NCBI RefSeq assembly: GCF_009674775.1
Contig: NZ_WKKE01000002.1
Coordinates: 186,001 to 250,000 of the forward strand
DNA length: 64,000 nt
From: Flavobacterium sp. LC2016-23
Lineage (GTDB): Bacteria > Bacteroidota > Bacteroidia > Flavobacteriales > Flavobacteriaceae
Direction: 5' to 3'
Both the position numbers and the translations under genes were made by a program. A model generated the notes under the pieces. The model ran no database searches. It had not been told where the DNA came from and worked only from the letters and a program-made list of their open reading frames with translations. This document shows positions 7,798 to 15,604 of this stretch, piece by piece (positions within the stretch are counted from its first letter, which is position 1; each line of letters begins with the position of its first letter).

Positions 7798-10460
7798 CTA
7801 ATTCAACAATAGATTCAGCAAAAAATCATCCAGTTTTTAAATCTGTTTTGAATTCACTAATAACTAATAGATTTTATTCAGAGTTAGATGTTGAAGTTGA
7901 TAAAAATAAAATAGATAAAAATAATTTAGATAAGGCGATATGGTTAGCTACTATTATTTCTACAAGTACAGAAGAAAATGATAAATATTTAAGCTCAGTA
8001 TTTGGGATTGCTCTTTTTTTAGAATATGATTCAAAAGAATATAGAAAGGTAGCATATATTATTTTATCTAGATCAGGTAATTTAATTGCGGCTAAGTTTT
8101 TTAAAGAACTTGTAACAATAAATTCAATTTCGGGGAATTTATTTTTTGATGTTAGTTTTGGTACTGTAATGGATTTTGAATTGGGCTCCAAAATTGCTTT
8201 AAATGAAATTGATAGTGGAAGTAAAAAAATAATTGGTTCAGATTATCAAAAATTTTTATGGAATGTATTAAGTAAAACTAATCATAATACTGCTATTTCT
8301 GCACCAACTTCAGCTGGAAAATCATTTATTATACAAAATTATATTAGACAAACTTTTTTAAATAAATCTTCATTTTTTGTAGTTTATATAGTGCCCACTA
8401 GAGCTTTAATTTCTCAAGTTTCAGAAGATTTTAAAAAGATCCTTAACGAAGATGTCAGTATTAATACTGCCTTTATTGAAAATGATAACGAAGATATAAA
8501 ACAGTTTTCCGATAAAGAAATTTTTATTTTAACTCCGGAAAGGACTTTGAAGTTAATGCAGTATTCTTATAAGAATAAATTTTCTCCTGATTTAATTTTT
8601 ATCGATGAAGTGCAAAATGTAGAGGATGATGGAAATAGAGGATTTCTTTTTGAATATTTGGTTAATGAAATAGAGGCTAATTGGAAAGATTCTCGCAAAA
8701 TAATTGCAGGTCCATTTTTGAATAATCCAGATGCTTTATTAAAATTAATGTTTAAAGAGATTAGCGAAAATCTTAAAACAATGTTTTCTCCTGTATTTCA
8801 ATTAAAAATTAGTTTAAAACCACCAAGTAAAAATAGTAATACAGTATTAGCTAAAATTTTCTTTCAGGAAGAATTAATAAATTCAATTATTGTTCCTATT
8901 AATTTTAATTATGCTAAAGAAATTACAAATAACAGACTTAAAGCAACTGTAAAAGTTTTATTACAGTTTGGTGCAAAAAGCAAAAATATTATTTATCTAC
9001 CAAAAGGGAACTACGTTGAGAGTTTTTCAAATCATTTAACTCTTGCTAAGAACAGCGATAATAAAAAAATCGAGCTAAGCGATGAAATATTTGAATTAAT
9101 CGATTTAATAAAAGAAGAAATTCATCCAGATTATTATTTAATTGACGTATTAAAAATTAAATCAGGATTTCATCATGGTAAATTACCCGAAATTATAAGA
9201 TCTGAGTTAGAATATCTTTTTGCAAACGGTTATCTTGAAAATATTATTTGTACATCGACATTGGTTGAAGGAGTAAATTTACCTGCAGAAAAAGTCTTTA
9301 TTCCCTATCCCAAAAAAGATAGTCAAGATCTTAGTAAATTTGAATTCGGAAATATTATTGGTCGTGCAGGTAGAATTAGAGATGCATTAACAGGAACAAT
9401 TATTTGTATAGAAAAAGAAGAAGAAATTTGGGCTGAAGATTTCTTCGAAAATGAACCTGATAAAGAAATAGTTCCCGCTATTAATAAAATATTAAAATAT
9501 CCAATCAATGAATTAGTAGAAGCATTAAATCAGCCAATAGATATAGGTAAAAAGAATATTGAATTTGCTGTTATTTTTTTAAAATTAAAATATCTTGAAG
9601 GGGATCAAATTCTTTCAGATTATCTTAAAGGTAAAAATGTAGAAGAAAATACCATTGACTCTATAAATGCAAATCTTTCAATAAAGTTAAAAGATATTAA
9701 AATGCCTAAGGAGCTATTAAAATTAAATCCAGGCATTGATCCCGAACTTCAAAATAAACTTTATTTAAAAATAAAAGAAGAAGGAATAGAAAATTGGGTT
9801 TTTCACAAACACAAGAATTTTAATGCTAGGTGGACGAGAGATGTTTTGTCAAAAAAAGCACATATTGATAGTAACTTTTATGGACAATTAAAAAATATTT
9901 TATTTAAACTTGACGAAATATTTGATTTTAATAATGAAGCATATTTTAAACATAAAATTTCTAGATCTTTAGCCCAAATGGTTTTCTATGCAATTTTATG
10001 GTTAGATAATAGAAGTTTCAAAGATCTTATAATAAGAGAAATCAATTTTAATGCAGATAAGATTGGAAAAATTGATAAGGAAAATAAAGGCGATATCAAT
10101 AAAACAATAAATGAAGTAATAAAAGTTTATTCATCAATTATAAGCTATGTTTTAGTTAAATATACAAAATTGCTTTCCGATGTTCTAAAGTCAATGTTAA
10201 ATGAAGAAGAATTAGAAAAGCATAACTATAGCATCTCATTACCTACGATGCTGGAATTAGGGACTAGTAACAGTTTAGTTTTGCTTCTTATTTCTAAGGG
10301 AATTTCTAGATCAATAGCAATAAAAATTTATAGTCTCATTCCAGATGAAGAAATTGAAAATCCAATAGGTTGGTTGTCAAAACAAAAAGAATTGAAGATT
10401 AAAAATGTTTATAATAAATATCTGAAAAGAAAGGGTTTCTTACTTCAAGATGAAGAGTAG
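7794..10460 (+). CDS. hamB: Hachiman HamB-like superfamily 2 helicase
   Basis: 888 residues. The superfamily 2 core shows Walker A APTSAGKS (170-177), motif Ia VPTRAL (200-205), Walker B DEVQ (271-274), LTPER (246-250), CTSTLVEGVNLPA (486-498) and motif VI GRAGRIRD (523-530), the last resembling Ski2-like helicases. About 350 helical residues follow the helicase core. HamB is thought to sense aberrant or phage DNA while holding HamA in check. It begins inside the hamA stop codon and shares hamA's strong AT bias. A perfect hairpin terminator lies downstream at 10550-10577. Confidence 0.87.
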   Translation: MTNSTIDSAKNHPVFKSVLNSLITNRFYSELDVEVDKNKIDKNNLDKAIWLATIISTSTEENDKYLSSVFGIALFLEYDSKEYRKVAYIILSRSGNLIAAKFFKELVTINSISGNLFFDVSFGTVMDFELGSKIALNEIDSGSKKIIGSDYQKFLWNVLSKTNHNTAISAPTSAGKSFIIQNYIRQTFLNKSSFFVVYIVPTRALISQVSEDFKKILNEDVSINTAFIENDNEDIKQFSDKEIFILTPERTLKLMQYSYKNKFSPDLIFIDEVQNVEDDGNRGFLFEYLVNEIEANWKDSRKIIAGPFLNNPDALLKLMFKEISENLKTMFSPVFQLKISLKPPSKNSNTVLAKIFFQEELINSIIVPINFNYAKEITNNRLKATVKVLLQFGAKSKNIIYLPKGNYVESFSNHLTLAKNSDNKKIELSDEIFELIDLIKEEIHPDYYLIDVLKIKSGFHHGKLPEIIRSELEYLFANGYLENIICTSTLVEGVNLPAEKVFIPYPKKDSQDLSKFEFGNIIGRAGRIRDALTGTIICIEKEEEIWAEDFFENEPDKEIVPAINKILKYPINELVEALNQPIDIGKKNIEFAVIFLKLKYLEGDQILSDYLKGKNVEENTIDSINANLSIKLKDIKMPKELLKLNPGIDPELQNKLYLKIKEEGIENWVFHKHKNFNARWTRDVLSKKAHIDSNFYGQLKNILFKLDEIFDFNNEAYFKHKISRSLAQMVFYAILWLDNRSFKDLIIREINFNADKIGKIDKENKGDINKTINEVIKVYSSIISYVLVKYTKLLSDVLKSMLNEEELEKHNYSISLPTMLELGTSNSLVLLLISKGISRSIAIKIYSLIPDEEIENPIGWLSKQKELKIKNVYNKYLKRKGFLLQDEE

Positions 10461-10549
10461 TATATTTTCAGTGTAACGATTATAAAATATACTTCATTTG
10501 CTTGTTCTAACAAGCTTTAAAAGGCTTGCCAACTCGTAGAAACGTAAAA

Positions 10550-10577
10550 AAATGCGCAATTCCCATTGCGCATTTTA
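10550..10577. terminator. Bidirectional terminator between hamB and HTH gene
   Basis: ATGCGCAAT (10552-10560), loop TCCC, and ATTGCGCAT (10565-10573) form a perfect 9-bp stem. It is preceded by A7 and followed by TTTTA, so it can end both convergent units. A 7-bp stem GCTTGTT/AACAAGC at 10500-10515 precedes it without a T run. Confidence 0.75.
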
Positions 10578-10595
10578 TATATAAGAAAAAAAATA

Positions 10596-10994
10596 TTACT
10601 TCCCTTTCATCAATTTTTCTAAATACTCCACCTTATCCTTTTCTGCCTGAACCAAACGTTCGTAAAGTTCCACCACTTTATCAAGAGGATTGAAAGTACA
10701 ATTATGGTTTGGACCATTTATCTGACCTTGATTAGTACTATTATCATAAAAGTTATTGAAATAACTAAAAACAGATTCTTCCGAAAAGTTTTCAATAGCT
10801 TCTACCGTAACACCAAGTGCTTTTGCAATTTCTTTCAGTTTTTCGGGATCAACAGTTTCGCTGGATTCAATAACGGAAATATTTTTCTGGCTTGTTCCAA
10901 TAGCTTCTCCAAGTATTTCTTGTTTCATACCGCGAAGTTCTCTGATTCGGCTTATGTTTCGGCCAATGTGTCTGGGTTTGGTTGCTGTGCTCAT
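10596..10994 (-). CDS. XRE-family HTH regulator
   Basis: 132 residues. Residues ~10-65 form a Cro/CI-type helix-turn-helix (RNISRIRELRGMKQEILGEA, then TSQKNISVIESSE). The C-terminus ends in a charged helix (VELYERLVQAEKDKVEYLEKLM) that may dimerise. The middle (about 78-100) is Asn-rich and likely flexible. This architecture recurs in Bacteroidota; targets are unknown. The start is supported by the conserved MSTATKPRHIGRN opening. A TATCTTTG promoter-like element ends only 4 bp before the ATG, so the mRNA may be nearly leaderless. Confidence 0.8.
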   Translation of the reverse strand: MSTATKPRHIGRNISRIRELRGMKQEILGEAIGTSQKNISVIESSETVDPEKLKEIAKALGVTVEAIENFSEESVFSYFNNFYDNSTNQGQINGPNHNCTFNPLDKVVELYERLVQAEKDKVEYLEKLMKGK

Positions 10995-10998
10995 AGTT

Positions 10999-11006
10999 CA
11001 AAGATA
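10999..11006 (-). promoter_or_regulatory. -7-like element abutting the HTH gene start
   Basis: On the minus strand the octamer reads TATCTTTG, fitting TAnnTTTG, and its last G is 4 nt from the start codon. That would give a very short or absent leader. No -33 match is seen at normal spacing. Confidence 0.35.
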
Positions 11007-11033
11007 ATAATTATGAATAAAAAAATAAGATAA

Positions 11034-11155
11034 TTTGGTAATTAGATAATTAGATAATGTGAAAATGTTAGAAGTTATGGGTTATGAGTTTTGGGTTAGC
11101 CGTTAGATGTGAAAATGCAAACTGCGACTGTAAACCGTGACTGTAAACTGCGACT
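11034..11155. repeat. Simple repeats between two HTH genes
   Basis: TAATTAGATAATTAGATAATG is followed by alternating units of ACTGCGACTGTAAACCGTGA type (about 11118-11158). Both are simple-sequence families found in other gaps of this window. No coding potential is seen. Confidence 0.5.
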
Positions 11156-11695
11156 CTAAAAAGACAGTTTCTCTTTCAGGCACTTTTCCTCGAATTGCAG
11201 TACCTGGAGTTTTAATTCGTACTGTTCCTGGAGGTGAAGGCTGTTTCTCTCGATAACGCCCTCTAATCGTGCTTTTACGACCGGGAAAAATTTGTCTTTG
11301 CGTCTTTTTTCCATTTCGTCTGCCACAAAATCAGCAGCCTGTGATTCGTCTGTTACAAAAGCAAGAAGCTCCAAACCTTTCCGCGCAGGCTCGTATTTTT
11401 CCTGATGTTCTCTGAGTTTTTTCATAATGTTATGTTGAGTAATTTGGTTGAGGTTTAGCTTGTCTTCCCAGTGCTTCCTTTCTTCTGGTTGCAGTTGCCG
11501 TACAGCAGGAGGGTTATTTTTTTGTTGTTCTTCAAAAAGGATCATTTTGGCCAGTCTTAGGTAGGCTCTTGTAGGCAGCAGACGTCTTCCTATTGCATGC
11601 ATCGACCAGAGCCCTTGCGATACACCCACTATGTTGGCTATTTCATTTTGCCGTAATCCAAATAGTTCTCCAATTTGTTTCTCCTCTTTCATCAT
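11156..11695 (-). CDS. HTH protein with coiled-coil C-terminus
   Basis: 179 residues. Residues 5-45 look like an XRE-type DNA-binding domain (LRQNEIANIVGVSQGLWS, then IGRRLLPTRAYLRLAK). The remainder is strongly charged and helical with Lys/Glu-rich heptads, probably a coiled coil. I do not recognise a named family beyond the HTH. The start could be the first or second of two adjacent Met codons. Directly upstream lies the 55-bp palindromic repeat array (11754-11920) and further palindromes, which would suit an autoregulated gene; that link is inference. Confidence 0.65.
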   Translation of the reverse strand: MMKEEKQIGELFGLRQNEIANIVGVSQGLWSMHAIGRRLLPTRAYLRLAKMILFEEQQKNNPPAVRQLQPEERKHWEDKLNLNQITQHNIMKKLREHQEKYEPARKGLELLAFVTDESQAADFVADEMEKRRKDKFFPVVKARLEGVIERNSLHLQEQYELKLQVLQFEEKCLKEKLSF

Positions 11696-11753
11696 TCAGC
11701 TTATGGTTATTGTATTTTAATATGGTTTACCATTTAATTTTTATTCTCTTTTT

Positions 11754-11920
11754 ACAACACGGTTGTTGTAGATTTTTTTGTTGTAATTATTATTTCAACA
11801 TAAATTTCTCCAACAAAATTGTTGTAATTTTTTTGTTGTAATTTATTATCACAACAGAATTTTTACAACAGAACTGTTGTACATTTTATTTGGATTTTTG
11901 TTTTACAACAGAAATTTTTC
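11754..11920. repeat. Array of ~3 tandem 55-bp palindromic units
   Basis: Units begin at 11754, 11810 and 11865. Each opens with a 16-bp palindrome ACAACA-N4-TGTTGT (unit 2 starts CCAACA). Units 1 and 2 then share TTTTTTTGTTGTAATT followed by a second CAACA half site; unit 3 is more diverged after its palindrome but keeps TTTTACAACAGAA. The 55-56 bp period is about five helical turns, so all palindromes face one side of the DNA. It lies 59 bp upstream of the minus-strand HTH gene. An operator array is the simplest reading; iterons are an alternative. Confidence 0.8.
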
Positions 11921-11922
11921 AG

Positions 11923-11967
11923 CTGTCATTTTTTTGACAGAAACAAATGTAATAAAAAGATTACATT
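11923..11967. promoter_or_regulatory. Two further palindromes next to the 55-bp array
   Basis: CTGTCA-T6-TGACAG (11923-11940) and AATGTAAT-AAAAAG-ATTACATT (11946-11967) are perfect inverted repeats with 6-nt spacers, and AATGTAGT recurs at about 11975. They differ in sequence from the ACAACA/TGTTGT sites, so they may be bound by another protein. Downstream, 11968-12202 shows no gene and no clear structure. Confidence 0.5.
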
Positions 11968-12202
11968 TTTAACAAATGTAGTAAAAAATATTTTTCGATG
12001 AGAACCTGTGGCAGATTTGGCTAAAACGGGAATCAAATTCTTTATAAGTCCGAATACTACAATAAAAAGAAATATTTTTCTTATAAAAATAAGACTTCAT
12101 TCCGGGAATCCTCATCTAGACAGGAAATTAGGATAATCTTAAACTGGGATTTTTACTACAAAAACAGGTATTTGTACGCAGTTTTTTAATTCGTAATAGC
12201 TC

Positions 12203-12210
12203 TAAATTTG
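12203..12210 (+). promoter_or_regulatory. Putative -7 element of tyrosinase operon
   Basis: TAAATTTG fits TAnnTTTG and ends 43 bp before the first gene of the operon. A TTTG at 12171-12174 is 28 bp upstream, longer than the usual -33 spacing. Confidence 0.4.
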
Positions 12211-12253
12211 AAGTAGCAAACACAATACAGTCCACATTAATGAGAGTTTAGAA

Positions 12254-13195
12254 ATGAAAAAACGGAATCAAATTACACTGGTATTTTCTTTTTTATTCGT
12301 CAGCACCTTTTTGTTTTCTCAAAACGAACGATTAATTATTGGCCGTACCACAGGAAAGCTGCTCATTGAAAAAAAGGCACCGATTCGGACTTTTGGTTTT
12401 ACAAACTCGCTTTCGGGACAGGTTACCTTGCCGGGATCGGAGATCGATATGAAAGTGGGAGAGAGTATCAATATTGATTTCTGGAATATTTCGCAGGGAA
12501 ATCCGGTGTCGTTGTATTGCCGGGATATTGAATTTGTACAGTGTACTGCCGAAAATGAAGTCATGACCAAAAAAGAGCCGGTGCACCATATGGAACACGG
12601 GTTTTATTCTTTTGTGGCTCAAAAAGCAGGAACGTACCTGTATTATAGTCCTGAAAATTATCCGTTTAATCTTCAGGCAGGCATGTTTGGGGTCATTATC
12701 ATACGTCCGAAAGAAACCGATGTTTTACCTGCTAAAGCTTTGGCTGAGGTATTATGGTGCAGTACTGAAATTGATCCGAAATGGCATACCGATGCGATTA
12801 TGGGTACGGCATACGATACGAGCAATAAGCCGGTAGTACTGCCGGATTACAAACCGCAGTACTTTTTGATTAATGGCCAGATCGCCACTAAAAATAAAGG
12901 CCTGCAAGTATTGGCAAACAAAAAAGAGGCCGTGTTGCTGCGTCTGGTCAATGCGGGGTTGTACCGAAATGAAATACAGTTTCCGCCTCAGGCAAAAGTC
13001 AGGCTCATTTACGGAAATGAGAAGAACCTGAACATATTTTCCGGAGCGTTTAAAGTACAGCTTCCTCCGGGCGAATGTATGGAGCTGGAGGTTTTTTTAG
13101 AAAATGTTTCAGACCAGGAAAAAATCGGCTATCACTTTACAGATCCGGTTTCCAAAAAAATAAGCTACAACGCCGGTATTCCGGTATTTTATTAA
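12254..13195 (+). CDS. Secreted multicopper-oxidase-like cupredoxin protein, ligands not evident
   Basis: 313 residues with a signal peptide (hydrophobic 8-22, ending FLFSQ). The order of blocks resembles the first two domains of multicopper oxidases: an HHMEHGFYSF...AGTYLYYS segment (about 107-133), then LQAGMFGVIII, then YFLINGQ opening a second cupredoxin-like domain. The usual HWHG, WYHSH and HPFHLHG copper clusters are absent; only scattered His remain (HHMEH). It is therefore more likely a structural or copper-delivery relative than an oxidase. It is first in an operon with a small Cys-rich secreted protein (17 nt gap) and a tyrosinase, so a role in copper loading or presenting the tyrosinase is a reasonable inference. 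Confidence 0.6.
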   Translation: MKKRNQITLVFSFLFVSTFLFSQNERLIIGRTTGKLLIEKKAPIRTFGFTNSLSGQVTLPGSEIDMKVGESINIDFWNISQGNPVSLYCRDIEFVQCTAENEVMTKKEPVHHMEHGFYSFVAQKAGTYLYYSPENYPFNLQAGMFGVIIIRPKETDVLPAKALAEVLWCSTEIDPKWHTDAIMGTAYDTSNKPVVLPDYKPQYFLINGQIATKNKGLQVLANKKEAVLLRLVNAGLYRNEIQFPPQAKVRLIYGNEKNLNIFSGAFKVQLPPGECMELEVFLENVSDQEKIGYHFTDPVSKKISYNAGIPVFY

Positions 13196-13212
13196 TATTA
13201 AAACCAATCCTT

Positions 13213-13641
13213 ATGAAAACAACACTATTTTATTTCATACTCCTTTTTTCGTTTTCGTTCTCCTTTGCACAGAGCAAACCTACTTTTACGGTAGTGGGCA
13301 ATGCCACCAATAAAGAGAGCGTTTTGAAAACGAAACGACTGGATATTTCTAAAATTAAGGTCGAAAACATTTCCAATAAACCCATCTATCTGGTTTGGGA
13401 AACGGTGTCGAATACGTTTCCTAAAGAATGGGATTGTTCGATGTGCCAGCATGGTGCCTGCCAGATCGGAATTCCAAAAGGTTCATCTTTTAATAAACTC
13501 AATGCAGATCAGCAGGGATTTATTGCCATACATGTCATTCCGGAAAATAAAAAGGGCAATGGTATTGTAAAATTTAAGATTTACGATAAAGCGAATCCGG
13601 AGTATGCCAAGATTTTAACCTTTGAAGTCGAAGTGCTTTAA
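13213..13641 (+). CDS. Small secreted Cys-containing protein of tyrosinase operon
   Basis: 142 residues from ATG 13213 (MKTTLFYF); a longer frame from 13075 overlaps the upstream gene and lacks a signal peptide at its start, so it was not used. Signal peptide ~1-18, ending FSFAQ. A mature domain with beta-sheet pattern carries the cluster WDCSMCQHGACQIG: three Cys and one His in 14 residues, which could bind copper or form a disulfide. I do not recognise the family. Its place between a cupredoxin-like protein and a tyrosinase makes a metallochaperone-like or accessory role plausible but unproven. Confidence 0.6.
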   Translation: MKTTLFYFILLFSFSFSFAQSKPTFTVVGNATNKESVLKTKRLDISKIKVENISNKPIYLVWETVSNTFPKEWDCSMCQHGACQIGIPKGSSFNKLNADQQGFIAIHVIPENKKGNGIVKFKIYDKANPEYAKILTFEVEVL

Positions 13642-13679
13642 GGAACTAAATAATTAATATTCACCCAAAAACAAACAAC

Positions 13680-15146
13680 ATGAAAAAAATTACGAACTTA
13701 TTCTTTATTATGCTGATCACAGGATTATCCTTTGGTCAGGGTAATGCCAATGCGAAATATACGCGTTGGAATGTTGATACGCCTGAAGGAAAGGCCAATC
13801 TGGTAGCCATGAATACCGCTTTTGAAAAAATGCGCGCCATGGGCTGCGATAATGGCCTGGCCTGGTATTATCAGGGTGCCATACACAATATTCCGACTGT
13901 GATTAATGGCAAAAATGTACTTTGCCCGCAGTATCAGAGCAGTAAAGATAAACTATGGGCATGGGCCGATTGTACGCACAACGGATCAGACAGTGCGTCT
14001 TTGAATTTTCTTTTATGGCACAGAATGTACATTTGGTACTTAGAAAAAATTGTACGTGAATTATCCGGAAAAGAAGATTTTGCCCTTCCGTACTGGAATT
14101 ACGGCAGTAAAATAGTTGACGAGAATATTATGCCGGCACAATTAACAGACAAATCGGGTTCTTTGTATACGGCAGCGCGATACAGTATCCTGAACAACGG
14201 GCAGCCTATTCTTAAGGATCAGGTCGATCAGATTCAGGCGTCACTGGGAGAATTGCAAACCAACCCTTCTTTTAGCGGAAAGGCCGGATTTAGCAAAAGT
14301 CTCGAAATCGCTCCTCATGGCTACATGCACGATCTTATAGGAGGAGAATACGCCAGTCCGAGCGAAACGTATTATAACGAAATCTACCAGAAAGAATATT
14401 CAGGTTTAATGGCCAATGTTCCGTCTGCCGGATTCGACCCTGTTTTTTGGTTACATCATAGTATGATTGACCGTATTTGGGAATCCTGGGATGTTTCGGC
14501 TTATGGCCGGCGTCCGAGTCTTGAAGACCTAAAAGCGAATCCGTGGCCTTATGAGTTTATCACTCCCGATGGCAAACATATTACTTATACGATGGAGGAA
14601 GTATACAAGATTGTTTTTAATCTGGATTATAAATATGATAACCTGCTTTACGGATCCAAGACTCCTGTTTTAGCTTCTAATGAATCAACTGCAAAAAAGA
14701 AAATTGCCTTTCAGGATTCAAAAGAGCAGGTGGTCTGGGAACAGAAAATAGGGAAGGTGCTTGGGACTAGTGCTTTTAGCCATAAAGTAACCAGCACATT
14801 CGCCAAAAGCACGAATAAAGTTTTTAAAAGTGCCAATTCTAAATTAGTCCTGAATTTAAGTGTATCGGTGTACAAAGAACCTAAAGATTATTATACCGTT
14901 TTCCTTAGATATCCGGGCAAAGCAGATCAGTATGTAGGCACAATGACTTTCTTTGGAGTAGCCCACGATCATGGCATGGAAGACGACCATCCGATAAGCG
15001 AAGACGGGATAAAAGTGAATTTCTCGTACTATATTTCAGATGACTTAGCCAATACCGACAAGAACTTCGAAATTATCATAAAAAAATCCGGAGCCGGAGA
15101 TGCTAAAGTAACACTGGAAAAAATTAGTGTAACGAAGGCTAATTAA
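13680..15146 (+). CDS. Secreted tyrosinase / polyphenol-oxidase-type dicopper enzyme
   Basis: 488 residues with a signal peptide (1-20, ending LSFGQ). Candidate CuA ligands are H69 (GAIHNIP), H100 (DCTHNG) and H114 (LLWHRMY); CuB ligands are H213 and H217 (APHGYMHD) and H260 in DPVFWLHHSMIDRIW. The H100-H114 spacing of 14 is longer than the usual ~9, so H100 is the least certain. After about residue 365 a beta-sandwich tail (FLRYPGKADQYVGTM, then FEIIIKKSGAGDAKVTLEKI) resembles the C-terminal domain of plant polyphenol oxidases. The expected reaction is oxidation of phenols to quinones outside the cytoplasm. Last gene of the operon; a strong terminator follows. Confidence 0.85.
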   Translation: MKKITNLFFIMLITGLSFGQGNANAKYTRWNVDTPEGKANLVAMNTAFEKMRAMGCDNGLAWYYQGAIHNIPTVINGKNVLCPQYQSSKDKLWAWADCTHNGSDSASLNFLLWHRMYIWYLEKIVRELSGKEDFALPYWNYGSKIVDENIMPAQLTDKSGSLYTAARYSILNNGQPILKDQVDQIQASLGELQTNPSFSGKAGFSKSLEIAPHGYMHDLIGGEYASPSETYYNEIYQKEYSGLMANVPSAGFDPVFWLHHSMIDRIWESWDVSAYGRRPSLEDLKANPWPYEFITPDGKHITYTMEEVYKIVFNLDYKYDNLLYGSKTPVLASNESTAKKKIAFQDSKEQVVWEQKIGKVLGTSAFSHKVTSTFAKSTNKVFKSANSKLVLNLSVSVYKEPKDYYTVFLRYPGKADQYVGTMTFFGVAHDHGMEDDHPISEDGIKVNFSYYISDDLANTDKNFEIIIKKSGAGDAKVTLEKISVTKAN

Positions 15147-15170
15147 GCATAAAACAATACTAAAGGAATA

Positions 15171-15200
15171 AAAAAACGGCTGTCATCTGACGGCCGTTTT
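15171..15200 (+). terminator. Terminator of tyrosinase operon
   Basis: The stem AACGGC-T-GTCA, loop TC, TGAC-G-GCCGTT is followed by TTTT. The almost identical hairpin recurs at 20886-20911 after an unrelated gene. Confidence 0.8.
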
Positions 15201-15232
15201 GCATTAACCCGTTGGGTGTAATTCAAAACGGG

Positions 15233-15298
15233 TGTCAGGCTGAGCGGAGTCGAAGCCCTTTTCATGCAAAAAAGCCTTCGACTCCGCTCAGGGTGACA
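15233..15298. repeat. Inverted repeat with GAGCGGAGTCGAAG arms
   Basis: TGTCAGGCTGAGCGGAGTCG (15233-) pairs with CGACTCCGCTCAGGGTGACA (ending 15298) around a short loop. It is intergenic, with no coding potential. The rest of 15147-15416 shows only the terminator and AT-rich sequence. Confidence 0.8.
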
Positions 15299-15416
15299 TT
15301 CATTTCTATAAGAGTAAAAATGTTTGATTCAAATTTATAATTTTTATGTATTTGTTTTTCAGATCACATCAGCGTTTCAGTACATTACCCCCAACGCGTT
15401 AATTACTATTTATTTC

Positions 15417-15424
15417 TATATTTG
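15417..15424 (+). promoter_or_regulatory. -7 element before the pseudogene
   Basis: TATATTTG matches TAnnTTTG and ends 14 bp before the ATG of the 38-codon remnant. It is probably the surviving promoter of the lost gene and may now drive the parvulin-like gene. Confidence 0.45.
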
Positions 15425-15438
15425 CAGTATGCAAAATC

Positions 15439-15555
15439 ATGAAAGATGAACTACAAAATATCATTTCAGGAAAGAGCCAGGTTAGGCATGGAAGTACTAT
15501 CCAGACAATCTCCCGTTACCTTAGAAAAAGCAAGAGCACAAGCAAAAAGACTTAG
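15439..15555 (+). pseudogene. 5' remnant of polyvalent-protein-kinase-type gene
   Basis: A 38-codon frame opens MKDELQNIISGKSQVRHG and continues STIQTISRYLRKS before a stop at 15553-15555. The pattern GKSxVRxGxxIQxIxxYLRxS is one I recognise as the N-terminus of a larger Bacteroidota protein family annotated as putative polyvalent protein kinase. The rest of the gene is missing: after the stop the sequence degenerates and a different gene begins at 15605. A longer frame starting at 15446 translates the same DNA in another phase and gives no recognisable N-terminus. Family recognition is from memory. Confidence 0.55.
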
Positions 15556-15604
15556 CGAAAACAGTATATCAAAAGAAAAAAAAATAAATAACTATAATAT
15601 TATG

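Noticed and set aside
10500-10515. Second terminator after hamB (GCTTGTT/AACAAGC stem)
   Set aside because: No T run follows, and the perfect hairpin at 10550-10577 is a better terminator.
6636-10595. Prophage or integrative element boundaries around the Hachiman genes
   Set aside because: No integrase, tRNA gene end or direct repeat was found at either side.
15446-15604. N-terminal extension of the parvulin-like protein
   Set aside because: It reads the kinase-type remnant in the wrong frame and places the signal peptide internally.
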